The notes under the pieces are model-generated. The model did not search any database and was not told the origin of the DNA. It was given only the letters and a program-made list of their open reading frames with translations. Below are positions 47,650-56,061 of a stretch of DNA of 64,000 nt, piece after piece. The position numbers and the translations under genes were made by a program. Origin of the DNA: Rhodoplanes serenus (lineage in GTDB: Bacteria > Pseudomonadota > Alphaproteobacteria > Rhizobiales > Xanthobacteraceae); contig WNKV01000021.1 of assembly GCA_009720755.1 (NCBI GenBank), forward strand, positions 1-64,000. The letters are read 5' to 3'. Position 1 is the first letter of the stretch. Each line of letters starts with the position of its first letter.

Positions 47650-48768
47650 TCACATCACTACGGTGAGGCGGCGCGCCGCCCGGGTGATGCCGGTGTACAG
47701 CCACCGCTCGCGCGTCTCCTGGAACGCGAAGCTCTCGTCGAACAGCACGACGTCGTCCCACTGCGAGCCCTGTGACTTGTGCACCGTGAGCACGTAGCCG
47801 TAGTCGAACTCGTCGTAGATCTTGCGCTGCGCCCAGTCGATCTCCTCGATGGCGCCGAGGAAGCACTCGGGCCGTACCGTCACCTTCAAGGGCTTGGCCC
47901 GCGACGCCACCTCCTCGTCGGGGGTGATCCGCATGGTGACGAGCTTCTTGGAGCGGCCGACGGCGCGCTCCTTGACGGTCCACAGGCCGCCGTTGAACAG
48001 CCCCTTCTTGCGGTTGTTGCGCAGGCAGACGAGCTTGTCGCCGGCGAGCGGCAGCGGGTCGGTGAAGCCGCGGCGCTCGCGCAGGCGGCCGTTGTAGGCG
48101 CGGCGCGTGGCATTGCGGCCGACCAGCACCTGGTCGGCCTCGAGCACGTCGGCGGGATCGAGATCGGCGCGGCGCACCACGCGGCTCTTCCCGTACTCGC
48201 CCGGCCGCAGCCGGCCGCCCTCGCGCACCTGCATGGACATCTGCACGATCGGGTCGTCCTGCGCCTGCCGATGCACCTCGGTCAGCATGGCGTCGGGCTC
48301 CTGCGCCGTGAAGAAGCCGCCGCCCTGGATCGGCGGAAGCTGGGCCGGATCGCCGAGCACCAGGATCGGCACCCCGAACGACATCAGGTCGCGGCCGAGA
48401 TCCTCGTCCACCATCGAGCACTCGTCGATGACGATCAGCTTGGCCTTGGCGGCCGGCGCGTCGTCCCACAGCGTGAAGCTCGGCTGCTCGCTCTCGGTGT
48501 CGAGCGGGCGGTAGATCAGGCTGTGGATGGTGGAGGCGTTCCGGCAGCCCTTGGAGCGCATCACCTGGGCGGCCTTGCCGGTGAAGGCGGCGAACTTCAC
48601 CTCGCCGTCGACATCGTCGGCGATGTGGCGGGCGAGGGTGGTCTTGCCGGTGCCGGCGTATCCGAACAGGCGGAACACCGGCGGCGTGCCGCGCGAGCCG
48701 GGCCGGTCGGCCAGCCAGCGGGAGACGGCGGCGAGCGCCTGGTCCTGGTGCGGAGTGAAGACGGGCAT
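47650..48768 (-). CDS. Dda/RecD-like superfamily 1 DNA helicase
   Basis: The 372-residue protein is a compact SF1B (5'-3') helicase, close in plan to phage T4 Dda and to the helicase core of RecD2. Motifs in order: Walker A FGYAGTGKTTLA (about residue 40), motif Ia AAFTGKAAQVM, Walker B LIVIDECSMVDE, motif III VLGDPAQLPPI, motif V VLTVHKSQGSQWDDVV and motif VI YTGITRAARRLTVV. There is no N-terminal RecD2 extension. It may act in replication or repair; a phage-derived origin is possible given its size. ATG 48768 is preferred; GTG 48789 is in frame. Confidence 0.9.
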   Translation of the reverse strand: MPVFTPHQDQALAAVSRWLADRPGSRGTPPVFRLFGYAGTGKTTLARHIADDVDGEVKFAAFTGKAAQVMRSKGCRNASTIHSLIYRPLDTESEQPSFTLWDDAPAAKAKLIVIDECSMVDEDLGRDLMSFGVPILVLGDPAQLPPIQGGGFFTAQEPDAMLTEVHRQAQDDPIVQMSMQVREGGRLRPGEYGKSRVVRRADLDPADVLEADQVLVGRNATRRAYNGRLRERRGFTDPLPLAGDKLVCLRNNRKKGLFNGGLWTVKERAVGRSKKLVTMRITPDEEVASRAKPLKVTVRPECFLGAIEEIDWAQRKIYDEFDYGYVLTVHKSQGSQWDDVVLFDESFAFQETRERWLYTGITRAARRLTVVM

Positions 48769-48841
48769 GCGGGCTTCTAGCACGGTCACGCCAAGAGGGT
48801 CAGGCTCGAGGGTCAGGCGCCGGGTCAGGCGCGGGGATCGG

Positions 48842-49633
48842 TCACGCCGATGGCGTGTCCTGGGGCGACGTCGCGGTGCGGGGCTCGCCGGTCGCCGGGC
48901 CGTCGGCCGTGCGGCGCGCCCGGCTGCGGCCGCGCGCCTCCTCGGCGCATTTCTCGACGTGGACGTCGCGGTTGATCACCTGGAGGTTGGGCAGGCCCCA
49001 ATAGGCGAGCAGGTCCGGCCACGGCGTGTCGCGGCGGTCGCGCCACACCTCGAACAGCGGCACCCGATGATCGATCTCGGCGGTCCGCCACAGCCGCTTG
49101 CCGCGCGCCGCGCAGCGGCGCTGCTGCAACCGGCGGAGCAGGGCCACATGGGCGGTGGGGGCGGTCCAGAACTGCCAGGCGGCCACGCAGGCGGCGTGCC
49201 ATTCGGCGTTGCGGTTCGGCCCGCGCGCCCACAGGTCGACATGCCAGCCGAAGCGATAGACCGGCTGGCCGCAGACGCAGCACCAGCCGCCGCCACGCGC
49301 GAAGGCGGCCTCGCGCCAGGGCGCCGGCGGAACCCGGAAGCTCGCCGGCAGGCCGCTCCGCGGCTCTCCGCGCGTGCGGACAGCGTCGGCGAGCCGCCAA
49401 CTCCAGCCCTCCGGGGCACCGCTCATGGCGGCGAGCGCCCGGGCGAGACGGTCGGCGCGCAGCGGATGGGCTCGCCAGTAGCCGTCGACGGCGAGCCGCG
49501 GCAGCGGCGGGATCAGCGGGCGCGCCAGGGCGCGGTCGAGCACCGGCACCGGGAAGACGGCGGGCAGCGCCTTGGTGAGCCGCGCCCGCGATCGCTCGTT
49601 TCGCTCCGCGCGCCAGCTCGATCCCGTCGTCAT
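48842..49633 (-). CDS. HNH-type endonuclease-like protein
   Basis: The 263-residue protein has a Zn-knuckle (WCCVCGQPVYRFGWHVDL) and a C-terminal HNH-like block: AEIDHRVPLFEVW, then GLPNLQVINRDVHVEKC, which supplies the metal-binding His and the Asn and closing His of the beta-beta-alpha metal fold. The N-terminal half (about 1-120) has no recognised domain and contains PLIPPLPRLAVDGYWRAHPL. It could nick or cut DNA; the specificity is unknown. ATG 49633 has an ideal GGAGGGGGAG just upstream. It lies 73 bases upstream of the helicase gene on the same strand, so the two may be cotranscribed. It has a look of mobile or phage origin but core-like GC. Confidence 0.72.
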   Translation of the reverse strand: MTTGSSWRAERNERSRARLTKALPAVFPVPVLDRALARPLIPPLPRLAVDGYWRAHPLRADRLARALAAMSGAPEGWSWRLADAVRTRGEPRSGLPASFRVPPAPWREAAFARGGGWCCVCGQPVYRFGWHVDLWARGPNRNAEWHAACVAAWQFWTAPTAHVALLRRLQQRRCAARGKRLWRTAEIDHRVPLFEVWRDRRDTPWPDLLAYWGLPNLQVINRDVHVEKCAEEARGRSRARRTADGPATGEPRTATSPQDTPSA

Positions 49634-49806
49634 GCTCCCCCTCCGCGAGCCGCGCCGAATCGCGCCGGCCCGCCACCACTCTGCGGCCGAACCGTAAACG
49701 ATTCGGGCCGCGGCCCGCGGTCGGCGGCGGCGGATGACGCACGCGGCGCCAGCCCCTATGCTGCCGGCCCCGCCGGTCTGCCACCTCGCCCACATCGGAG
49801 ATCGCC

Positions 49807-50199
49807 ATGGCCCTCGTGTTCGACCACGTCCATCTGCGCAGCCGCGACCCCGAGGCGGCGGCGCAGTGGTTCGCCGACATGCTCGGCGCCGAGATTCAGC
49901 GCAGCATCGAGCAGGGCAAGCCGCGTATCGATCTCGTGCTCGGCGGCGCCCGGGTCTTCATCGCCTCGGTGAGCGAAGGCGACGGCGTGAACCCGCCGCC
50001 GGCGCTGCCGTGCCGCGGGCTCGATCACTTCGGCCTGCGGGTCGAGGGGATCGACGCCGTGGCGGCCGAGCTGAAGCGGAAGGGCGCCGTGTTCACCAAG
50101 GAGCCGCACACGCCGCGGCCCGGCATCCGCATCTGCTTCCTGCGCGGCCCGGAGGACATCTCGATCGAGCTGTTGGAGCGCAGCCCCGCCTACGCCTGA
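49807..50199 (+). CDS. VOC-superfamily (glyoxalase/dioxygenase-like) protein
   Basis: The 130-residue single-module VOC protein has the paired beta-alpha-beta-beta-beta pattern, with FDHVHLRSRDPEAAAQWFAD, then LDHFGLRVEGIDAVAAEL and the last metal-ligand Glu in DISIELLER. The ligand set (His in DHVHL, His in LDHFG, Glu in IELLE) fits a divalent-metal enzyme such as a glyoxalase, epimerase or fosfomycin-resistance-like enzyme. The substrate is unknown. It is convergent with the next gene. Confidence 0.85.
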   Translation: MALVFDHVHLRSRDPEAAAQWFADMLGAEIQRSIEQGKPRIDLVLGGARVFIASVSEGDGVNPPPALPCRGLDHFGLRVEGIDAVAAELKRKGAVFTKEPHTPRPGIRICFLRGPEDISIELLERSPAYA

Positions 50200-50208
50200 G
50201 GCGCATCC

Positions 50209-50790
50209 TCATCGCGCCGCCGCGGATCGACCCGCCGCTGTGGCGGCGGGAAGCGGGCACGCCTCCAGCACCGGCGCTATCGCGGTGGCGGCACCGGCAA
50301 TGCGGAACTCCGCCACCGTGTTGCCGGCGAACAGCGAGGCGGCCCGCAGCAGCAGCAGCGTGCCCGCCGAGAGGTCGGCGACGAACCGGGTCACCGCGGT
50401 CGGCTCGTCGATCACCACGGTGCGCTGGTCGGGCAGGAAGGTCGCCTCGATCTCGCCGCCGGGCCGGTCGTCGACCCGGTAGGCGAGGGTGGAGCTGCGG
50501 TCAGCCCCGACCCGCAGATCGTAGGCGATGCGGACGATCGGCCGGCTCTCGAAGCAGGTCAGCTCCAGCGTGGCGGGGCGGATCGCCGCGTTCTTGCTGT
50601 TGGTGACCATGGCGACCACCGAGGCGATCGGCGCCGGGCGGGCGGTGATGCGGTCGACGCGGTGCTCCACCCGCCAGGCCCCCGACGTCTCGCTCGGCCG
50701 CGCCCGCACATAGGAGCGGTCCTGAGCGCCGCACGCGACCGCCGTGGCGGCCACGACGAGGGCGACGACGAGCCCGGCTCCGCTCCGCAT
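50209..50790 (-). CDS. Hypothetical exported protein with TagO/VasI-like C-terminal pattern
   Basis: The 193-residue protein has a signal (LVVALVVAATAVACGAQ; the cysteine could be lipidated but the lipobox is poor) and a beta-rich body. The pattern ATLELTCFESRPIVRIAYDL, then LAYRVDD, FVADLSAGTLLLLRA and a closing AIAPVLEACP resembles the fold of TagO/VasI, an accessory protein of type VI secretion, with two cysteines that could bond. No type VI genes are in this window, so I infer only a shared fold. Start ATG 50790. Confidence 0.5.
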   Translation of the reverse strand: MRSGAGLVVALVVAATAVACGAQDRSYVRARPSETSGAWRVEHRVDRITARPAPIASVVAMVTNSKNAAIRPATLELTCFESRPIVRIAYDLRVGADRSSTLAYRVDDRPGGEIEATFLPDQRTVVIDEPTAVTRFVADLSAGTLLLLRAASLFAGNTVAEFRIAGAATAIAPVLEACPLPAATAAGRSAAAR

Positions 50791-51048
50791 GACGCCCCCC
50801 GGCACGCCACCACCCGCACGCTCACTCCATCCGAGGCTGGCATGGGGAGGTGTCGACCTGCAACCATAAAGTGTTGTGCGATTGTATGACGGCCCGGCGT
50901 CGTGCCGGGTCGATCGGGGGCTTCGCTCTCGGCAGGAACCCGTTGCCGCCGCGGCGCGTTCGAGCCGGGCGGTTCCGTGGAACCGTGCGGCGGAGCCGGT
51001 CCGCGCCGCGCGGGTGGTCCGCCGTGCTTGCGGACCCAGGAGGCCCCG

Positions 51049-51267
51049 ATGCTGAAATACGCGATCCTGTTTCTCGTGCTCTCGCTGATCGCCGGCGCGA
51101 TCGGCCTCACCAACATCTCGCGCCTCGCCAAGCGCATCGCGATGGTGCTGTTCGCGCTCCTGTTCCTCGGCTTCCTGGCGCTGCTCGGCTTCGCCTATCT
51201 GCTCGGCGAGGCGTTCGAGGCGGGGCGCGCCGCCCTGCCGCTGCTGCCGACCACGCTGCTCGCCTGA
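51049..51267 (+). CDS. DUF1328/UPF0391 small membrane protein
   Basis: The 72-residue protein has two hydrophobic helices: MLKYAILFLVLSLIAGAIGL and IAMVLFALLFLGFLALLGFA. The first is the family hallmark. Members occur widely in proteobacteria, are often stress-induced and have no known function. AGGAGG precedes the ATG at 51049 by 6 bases. The C-terminal EAFEAGRAALPLLPTTLLA is longer than in most members. Confidence 0.85.
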   Translation: MLKYAILFLVLSLIAGAIGLTNISRLAKRIAMVLFALLFLGFLALLGFAYLLGEAFEAGRAALPLLPTTLLA

Positions 51268-51334
51268 GCGGCCGCGCCGACGAGGCGCCGCCGGCGCTTG
51301 CGCCGGATGCCGCCGCCGTCGTATCGCTGCCGTC

Positions 51335-52342
51335 ATGCGCGAGGTGGAGACTATCGTGGTCGGCGGCGGACCAGCGGGCAGCACCTGCGCCCGCCGCCTG
51401 GTGCAGCACGGCCGAGACGTCGTGGTGCTCGACAAGGCGCAGTTTCCGCGGCTCAAGCTGTGCGCCGGCTGGATCACCGACAAGGTGCTGCGCGATCTCG
51501 ACATCGCGCCCGGCGACTATCCGCACCCGATGCTGCGGCTCGACATCCGCGCCCATGTGCCGGGTCTGCCGTTCGGGCTGCGCTGGTTCCCGACGCCGGG
51601 CGCCAACTGGTCGATCCGTCGCATCGAGTTCGACGCCTGGCTGCTCGCCCGCGCGGGTGCCGAGGTGGTGGCCCACGAGGTGCGCCGCATCCGTCGCGAC
51701 GGCGACCGCTTCATCGTCGACGACGCCTTCGCGTGCCGCTGGCTGATCGGCGCCGGCGGCACCATGTGCCCGGTGCGGCGCGCGCTGTTTCCCGAAGGGC
51801 GCAACAAGTCACGCCAGATCGTCACGCTGGAGAAGGAGTTTCCCTATCCGGCGCGCGAGGACGTGTGCCGGCTGACGTTCTTCCGCCGCGGCCTCGTCGG
51901 CTACGCCTGGGTGGTGCCAAAGGGCGACGGCGTGGTGAACATCGGGATCGGCGGCAAGGCGAAGTACTTCCGCACCTCGGGCACCAACATTCACGATCAC
52001 TTCCGCGCCTTCCTGGACGATCTCGTGCGCGAGGGCCGGCTCGACGCCGCCACCGCGGCCGATCTGAAGGAGACCGGGCACCCGTACTACCTGTTCTCGC
52101 GCGACGGCGCGGTGCGCGACGGCCGCTGCCTGCTGATCGGCGACTCGGCCGGCCTCGCCACCATGGATCTCGGCGAGGGCATCGGCCCGGCGGTGGAGAG
52201 CGGCCTGATGGCGGCCGACGAGATTCTCGGCCGCGGCACCTACGACAAGGGCGAGGTGACGCTGTTCTCGCTGTCGGGCCTGACGCAGCGGCTGATGCGG
52301 CGGGCGAACCGCCGCCATCTGCCGGCGCCGACCGCCGCGTGA
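51335..52342 (+). CDS. FAD-dependent oxidoreductase, geranylgeranyl-reductase-like family
   Basis: The 335-residue flavoprotein begins with the dinucleotide-binding loop IVVGGGPAGSTCARRL, followed by FPRLKLCAGWIT, the cysteine-containing motif of the geranylgeranyl reductase/CbrA-type group, and later LIGDSAGLATMDLGEGIGPAVES, the second FAD motif. It probably reduces or oxidises a lipid-like or aromatic substrate. No bacteriochlorophyll genes are near, so a role as BchP is not supported. It ends 8 bases from the convergent phosphatase gene. Confidence 0.82.
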   Translation: MREVETIVVGGGPAGSTCARRLVQHGRDVVVLDKAQFPRLKLCAGWITDKVLRDLDIAPGDYPHPMLRLDIRAHVPGLPFGLRWFPTPGANWSIRRIEFDAWLLARAGAEVVAHEVRRIRRDGDRFIVDDAFACRWLIGAGGTMCPVRRALFPEGRNKSRQIVTLEKEFPYPAREDVCRLTFFRRGLVGYAWVVPKGDGVVNIGIGGKAKYFRTSGTNIHDHFRAFLDDLVREGRLDAATAADLKETGHPYYLFSRDGAVRDGRCLLIGDSAGLATMDLGEGIGPAVESGLMAADEILGRGTYDKGEVTLFSLSGLTQRLMRRANRRHLPAPTAA

Positions 52343-52349
52343 GAGCGCC

Positions 52350-53132
52350 TCACGCCGGGTCCTGATCGGGTCGTGGCGCCTCGATGCGGCCGCGGCTCTG
52401 GAGCCATAGGCCGACCTGCCAGCACAGCATCGCCCAGGCGGCGCCGAGCGACCAGCCGGCCAGCACGTCGCTCGGCCAGTGGACGCCGAGATAGACGCGG
52501 CTCGCCCCGACCAGCAGCGTCAGCGTGATCGCGGTGCCGAGCACATACGCCTTCAGCCGGCGACGGCCGAGCACCCGCCCCAGCAACGTGCCGAGCGTCA
52601 GGAAGGTGACGGCCGAGGCGGTCGCATGGCCGCTCGGGAAGCTGTAGGTCTGCACCTGCACGAGATGCGCCACGAGATCCGGCCGCGGCCGTGCGATGAA
52701 GAGCTTCACGGCATCGACCAGCAGGGCGCCGCCGGCGACCGAGACGAGCACGAACAGCGCCGCCGAGCGTTTGCCGTCGATCAGCAGATAGCCGAGCACC
52801 ACCAGGGTGACGACGGTCAGCACCGTGATGCTGCCGAGCGCGGTGAGATCACGGAAGACGATCTCCAGCCAGGCCGGCCCGATCGGGTCGCCCGGATCGC
52901 TGGCGCTGCGCAGCGCCCGCAGGATCGCCTCGTCGAAGGCGTGCGTCTCGCCCTCGACGATCTCCTCGGCGATCGCCACGAAGCCGAGCAGGCCGGCCGC
53001 GACGACGAACAGCGTGGCGATTGGTCCCAGCTCGGCGAGCGTGCGCGGACGCAGCCGGCGGATGAGGCGGAGCGGGCGCGCCAGCCACCGCGACGGCGCG
53101 TCCGCATCGGAATGCGGCGGAGAGGTGTTCAC
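52350..53132 (-). CDS. PAP2-family membrane phosphatase
   Basis: The 260-residue membrane protein with about six helices has the full PAP2 active-site set: KLFIARPRPD (motif 1), SFPSGHAT (motif 2) and SRVYLGVHWPSDVLAG (motif 3). It dephosphorylates a lipid phosphate such as phosphatidic acid, or undecaprenyl pyrophosphate as in BacA-independent recycling; the sequence does not decide. The start is GTG 53132, 6 bases after the stop of the small secreted gene, so the two are probably cotranscribed. Confidence 0.88.
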   Translation of the reverse strand: MNTSPPHSDADAPSRWLARPLRLIRRLRPRTLAELGPIATLFVVAAGLLGFVAIAEEIVEGETHAFDEAILRALRSASDPGDPIGPAWLEIVFRDLTALGSITVLTVVTLVVLGYLLIDGKRSAALFVLVSVAGGALLVDAVKLFIARPRPDLVAHLVQVQTYSFPSGHATASAVTFLTLGTLLGRVLGRRRLKAYVLGTAITLTLLVGASRVYLGVHWPSDVLAGWSLGAAWAMLCWQVGLWLQSRGRIEAPRPDQDPA

Positions 53133-53138
53133 GATGCG

Positions 53139-53384
53139 TCAGATCAGGCAGCGGCCGGCGCGGAACAGGCGGGTCTTGGCGCGGGTGGCCGCCGCGAAGC
53201 TCGGCAGCGGGCCGGTCAGCACCCGGTAGTCGTAGGGGAACGGCCGTGTCGGCAGGCCGAAGTTCCACACCTGGCAGATGCCGGTCGACCACTTGATCAC
53301 CCGGTAGGCCGCGTGAGCGGGCTCGGCCACCGCGAGGGCGGCGAGCAGGGTGGCGGCGGCGATCGGCAGGCTCCAGCGCGTCAT
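53139..53384 (-). CDS. Small secreted hypothetical protein
   Basis: The 81-residue protein has a signal peptide (LPIAAATLLAALAVAEPAHA) and a short mature part, AYRVIKWSTGICQVWNFGLP and TRLFRAGRCLI, with two cysteines that may pair. The ICQVWN pattern is seen in short rhizobial exported proteins of unknown function. GAGGAG lies 6 bases before the ATG at 53384. It is upstream of the PAP2 gene on the same strand with a 6-base gap. Confidence 0.65.
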   Translation of the reverse strand: MTRWSLPIAAATLLAALAVAEPAHAAYRVIKWSTGICQVWNFGLPTRPFPYDYRVLTGPLPSFAAATRAKTRLFRAGRCLI

Positions 53385-53423
53385 GGCGTGCTCCTCGTGT
53401 CTCCCCCCGGAGCCGAGGGTGTA

Positions 53424-53906
53424 TCAGGCCGACCGGCGGCTCGACAACATCGACCCCGCGTCGGTTGCGGCGGACGCGAACAGGCGGCGCGGCCATCCCA
53501 CCGCCGCCGTCACTTGCGCGGCGACGCTCTCCAGGAACAGCTTCTCGTGGCACTGGGTCAGGGTCTCGATCGCGCGCGGCAGCGGCAGCCAGGTGACGTC
53601 GCGGATGTCGGGTGTCGGCGGCTGGACGGCGCTCCCGATCGGCGTCATGCGCCAGAACCGGGCGATCTTGGGGGTGCCGAAGGACTGGTAGCTGATGACG
53701 CCGAGAAACTCGTGGACGGCGACGTCGTGCCCGGTCTCTTCCTTGACCTCGCGGATCGCCGCCTCGATCGGCTGCTCGCCGGCTTCGAGCTTGCCTTTCG
53801 GCAACACCCACACGTCGTCACGTCGGCGTTGAACGAGGGCGATCAGCGGCTGCGAGCCGCTGCGGGTGAGAATGCCGCCTGCGGCGGCGATCGGCGATCG
53901 GGTCAT
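53424..53906 (-). CDS. Nudix hydrolase (second of a tandem pair)
   Basis: The 160-residue protein has an intact Nudix box: GKLEAGEQPIEAAIREVKEE followed by TGH. It begins AAGGILTRSGSQPLIALVQR and has VWVLPKGKLE before the box, a pattern of Nudix enzymes close to diadenosine polyphosphate or NTP hydrolases. It is about half identical in pattern to the next gene upstream (54574-53999), including the DIR-x-V-x-WLPL segment and a trailing HEK-x-FL, so the two derive from a duplication. Confidence 0.88.
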   Translation of the reverse strand: MTRSPIAAAGGILTRSGSQPLIALVQRRRDDVWVLPKGKLEAGEQPIEAAIREVKEETGHDVAVHEFLGVISYQSFGTPKIARFWRMTPIGSAVQPPTPDIRDVTWLPLPRAIETLTQCHEKLFLESVAAQVTAAVGWPRRLFASAATDAGSMLSSRRSA

Positions 53907-53998
53907 CGGTGTCGTCGTCGTGGGGATGCTCTTCCCGAGGCGAGCTTACGAGGTGCCGTTGTCACAATCCATCGTCACATCTGTCGCCTGATGCGGGC

Positions 53999-54574
53999 TC
54001 AGCCGCTGCGCGATGTCGTCCAGCCCTGGACGAAGCGGCGCAGCAGGCCGGGGGACGGCGCGGTCGCCGATCGGTCGCGCGGGGCGGCCGGCTCGACCAC
54101 CATGGCGCGGAGCTCCGCCATCGCGTCGGTCGCGGTAATGCCGGGTCGGGCCCGCAGGCCGATGGTCGCAGCCGCCACCGCGCTCGGGCCGACGCCGCCG
54201 AGAAAAGCCTTTTCGTGTGGATTGGACAGCCGCGCCACCGCCTCGACCAGCGGCAGCCAGTCGACTGCGCGGATATCGCGCGCCGGCGAGCGCACCGGCG
54301 CGTCGCCGGCCTGCATGCGCCAGAACTGCGACAGCTTGAGGGTATCGCGGCCCTGGTGGGAGGTGACGCCGAGGAACTCGAACACCTCGACCTCGTGGCC
54401 GGTCTCCTCCATGGCCTCGCGCAAGGCGGCCGCGATCGGCGCCTCGTCGGGCTTGAGCTTGCCCTTGGGCAGCACCCAGCCGCGATCCTTGCGCCGCTGC
54501 ACGACGGCGACCAGCGGCGCCGGTCCGTGCCGGACCACGATGCCGCCGGCGGCCAAGACGTGCATGCGTGCCAT
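53999..54574 (-). CDS. Nudix hydrolase (first of a tandem pair)
   Basis: The 191-residue protein has the Nudix box GKLKPDEAPIAAALREAMEE plus TGH, preceded by RGWVLPKGKLK. Shared features with its neighbour include AAGGI near the start, EFLGV after the box, DIRAVDWLPL, and HEKAFL. The C-terminal about 45 residues form a unique extension. The start ATG 54574 opens MARMHVLAAGGIVV. A 92-base gap separates it from the downstream paralog on the same strand. The substrates of the two may differ. Confidence 0.88.
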   Translation of the reverse strand: MARMHVLAAGGIVVRHGPAPLVAVVQRRKDRGWVLPKGKLKPDEAPIAAALREAMEETGHEVEVFEFLGVTSHQGRDTLKLSQFWRMQAGDAPVRSPARDIRAVDWLPLVEAVARLSNPHEKAFLGGVGPSAVAAATIGLRARPGITATDAMAELRAMVVEPAAPRDRSATAPSPGLLRRFVQGWTTSRSG

Positions 54575-54678
54575 CGCGGCTCCCGGCAGACGTGGACGAG
54601 CAGATATGGGCGAATCGGCGCACAATAGCGCAACCGCATGTTGCGACGAAGACGGCCGCGCGGCGCTTGGCGCGGTGA

Positions 54679-55209
54679 TCACAGGCGGAGGTCGCGCTTG
54701 AGCCGGTCGATCACCGCCTCCACCTCGGGCGGCAGCGTCTTCAGGCCGGCGGCACCGGCACTCGCCAGCACCGGACGCAGCCGCGAGTCGGCCAGGAAGG
54801 CCGGCTGGAGGTGAGGTGGAATCAGCCGCTCGAACACCAGCACGAGCACCACGGCGACGAGGCCGATGCGGCCGGCGCCGAGCAGCGCGCCGAGGAGCCG
54901 GTCCGGCAGCGAGACCAGCGGACCCGCGAAGGCCGCCACCAGCAGGCGGAGCACGCGCCCCAGCACCAGCCCGCCGACCACCACGAGCCCGGCGACCAGC
55001 GCGGCCGGCGGCACCGGCGGCGTCGCGGCCGGACCCGCCAGCATGGCGTTGATGGACGGGGCGGCCGCGACCGCCAGCGGCACGGCCGCCACATAGCCCA
55101 GAACGGTCGCCAGGCTGCGCAGCAGGCCGCTGACGAATCCCATCAGGGCGGCGAGCAGCATCAGGGCGCCGATCACGGCGTCGAAGCTGTTGACGTCGAT
55201 CGTGTTCAC
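54679..55209 (-). CDS. CvpA-family membrane protein
   Basis: The 176-residue protein has four hydrophobic helices. Pattern: DAVIGALMLLAALMGFVSGLLR at the N-terminus, GLVVVGGLVLGRVLRLLVAA, LLGALLGAGRIGLVAVVLVL, which follow the CvpA/colicin V production family plan. The family is tied to envelope stress and colicin V export in E. coli, with an unclear molecular role. No purF follows it here. Start GTG 55209 is inferred from the position of the first helix; no in-frame ATG precedes it with a ribosome site. Confidence 0.7.
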   Translation of the reverse strand: MNTIDVNSFDAVIGALMLLAALMGFVSGLLRSLATVLGYVAAVPLAVAAAPSINAMLAGPAATPPVPPAALVAGLVVVGGLVLGRVLRLLVAAFAGPLVSLPDRLLGALLGAGRIGLVAVVLVLVFERLIPPHLQPAFLADSRLRPVLASAGAAGLKTLPPEVEAVIDRLKRDLRL

Positions 55210-55319
55210 GTCTCGGTCTCGGGTCGGTGGCGCGGGGCCGGTGGTCCGCGGCCGGCCGCATCCTAGCCGAGCGGTCGCCCCGCGGCGTCTGTGCGGTCGC
55301 GGCGATCTCCGAACAGGGT

Positions 55320-55745
55320 TTATGCGGGGCCGACCGCAGCGGTGGAGGGCGGTTCCGGCGGGTGGCGCAGCAGGAGCCACTGGACCAGCACCGCCCCGAT
55401 GGCGGGCAGCAGCACGGCGGCGTCGACGAACAGGGCCAATGCCAGCGGCAGATGGCCGAGCGCGCCGGGCTGGACCAGCATGAAGCCGGCCACCGTGAGG
55501 CCGAGGCCGAGCACCACCAGCACGGCGACGAGGGCGGCGGCGGTGCGGCCGATGCGGGTGGCGGTCCAGCCGCGCCATGCCACCACTCCGAACACCGCGG
55601 TGATCAGCGCCGCCAGCGGCACCAGGATCAGCAGCGCCGTATCGGCGTCGCCGTCGCCGAAGGCGGCGACGACGCCGCGCTGGGCGAGGGCGCCGAGCGC
55701 CACCGAGACCACGAAGCCGAGAGCGAGGCGAGCAGGGGCGCGCAT
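55320..55745 (-). CDS. Hypothetical four-helix membrane protein
   Basis: The 141-residue protein has four predicted membrane helices (LALGFVVSVALGALAQR, LLILVPLAALITAVFGVVAW, ALVAVLVVLGLGLTVAGFML, LALALFVDAAVLLPAIGAVL) and short loops. It starts at ATG 55745 and ends in a Pro-rich tail. No family is recognised. It lies upstream of cvpA on the same strand with a 110-base gap. Confidence 0.6.
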   Translation of the reverse strand: MRAPARLALGFVVSVALGALAQRGVVAAFGDGDADTALLILVPLAALITAVFGVVAWRGWTATRIGRTAAALVAVLVVLGLGLTVAGFMLVQPGALGHLPLALALFVDAAVLLPAIGAVLVQWLLLRHPPEPPSTAAVGPA

Positions 55746-56061
55746 GGTGTGCGGTCCGGGTCCGGCGGTATCGGCGACGGCTGCGCCGCCGAGAGGGCTC
55801 GACCGTCAGGGCAGGGCGGCGGCCGGCCGGTTCGAGCGGGATGCGCCGCCGCGTCCGCAATGGTTAGCAGAGCCGAAACGCTATGCCACCGCCTTCGCGG
55901 GCCGTGCCGTCGCCGGAACGGCGAGCGTGCCGCTGTGATCGGCGGTGGCGCCGCCGTATCCTCGCAGCCGCCGATTCGCCGCGATGCCGTGATGGCACCC
56001 GGGCCATCGGAGCACGGCCGGGCACCCGCGCACGGGACCGCGCCGGACAAGGGGACGAACC
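55746..56061. other. Divergent promoter gap, no gene seen
   Basis: About 316 bases between the four-helix protein and the DUF1134-like gene. An AT-richer spot GCAATGGTTAGCAGAGCCG at about 55857-55875 might be promoter sequence. I see no repeat or RNA gene. Confidence 0.4.

Noticed and set aside
51335..52342. Bacteriochlorophyll geranylgeranyl reductase BchP
   Set aside because: Only family-level motifs match; no photosynthesis genes are in the window.
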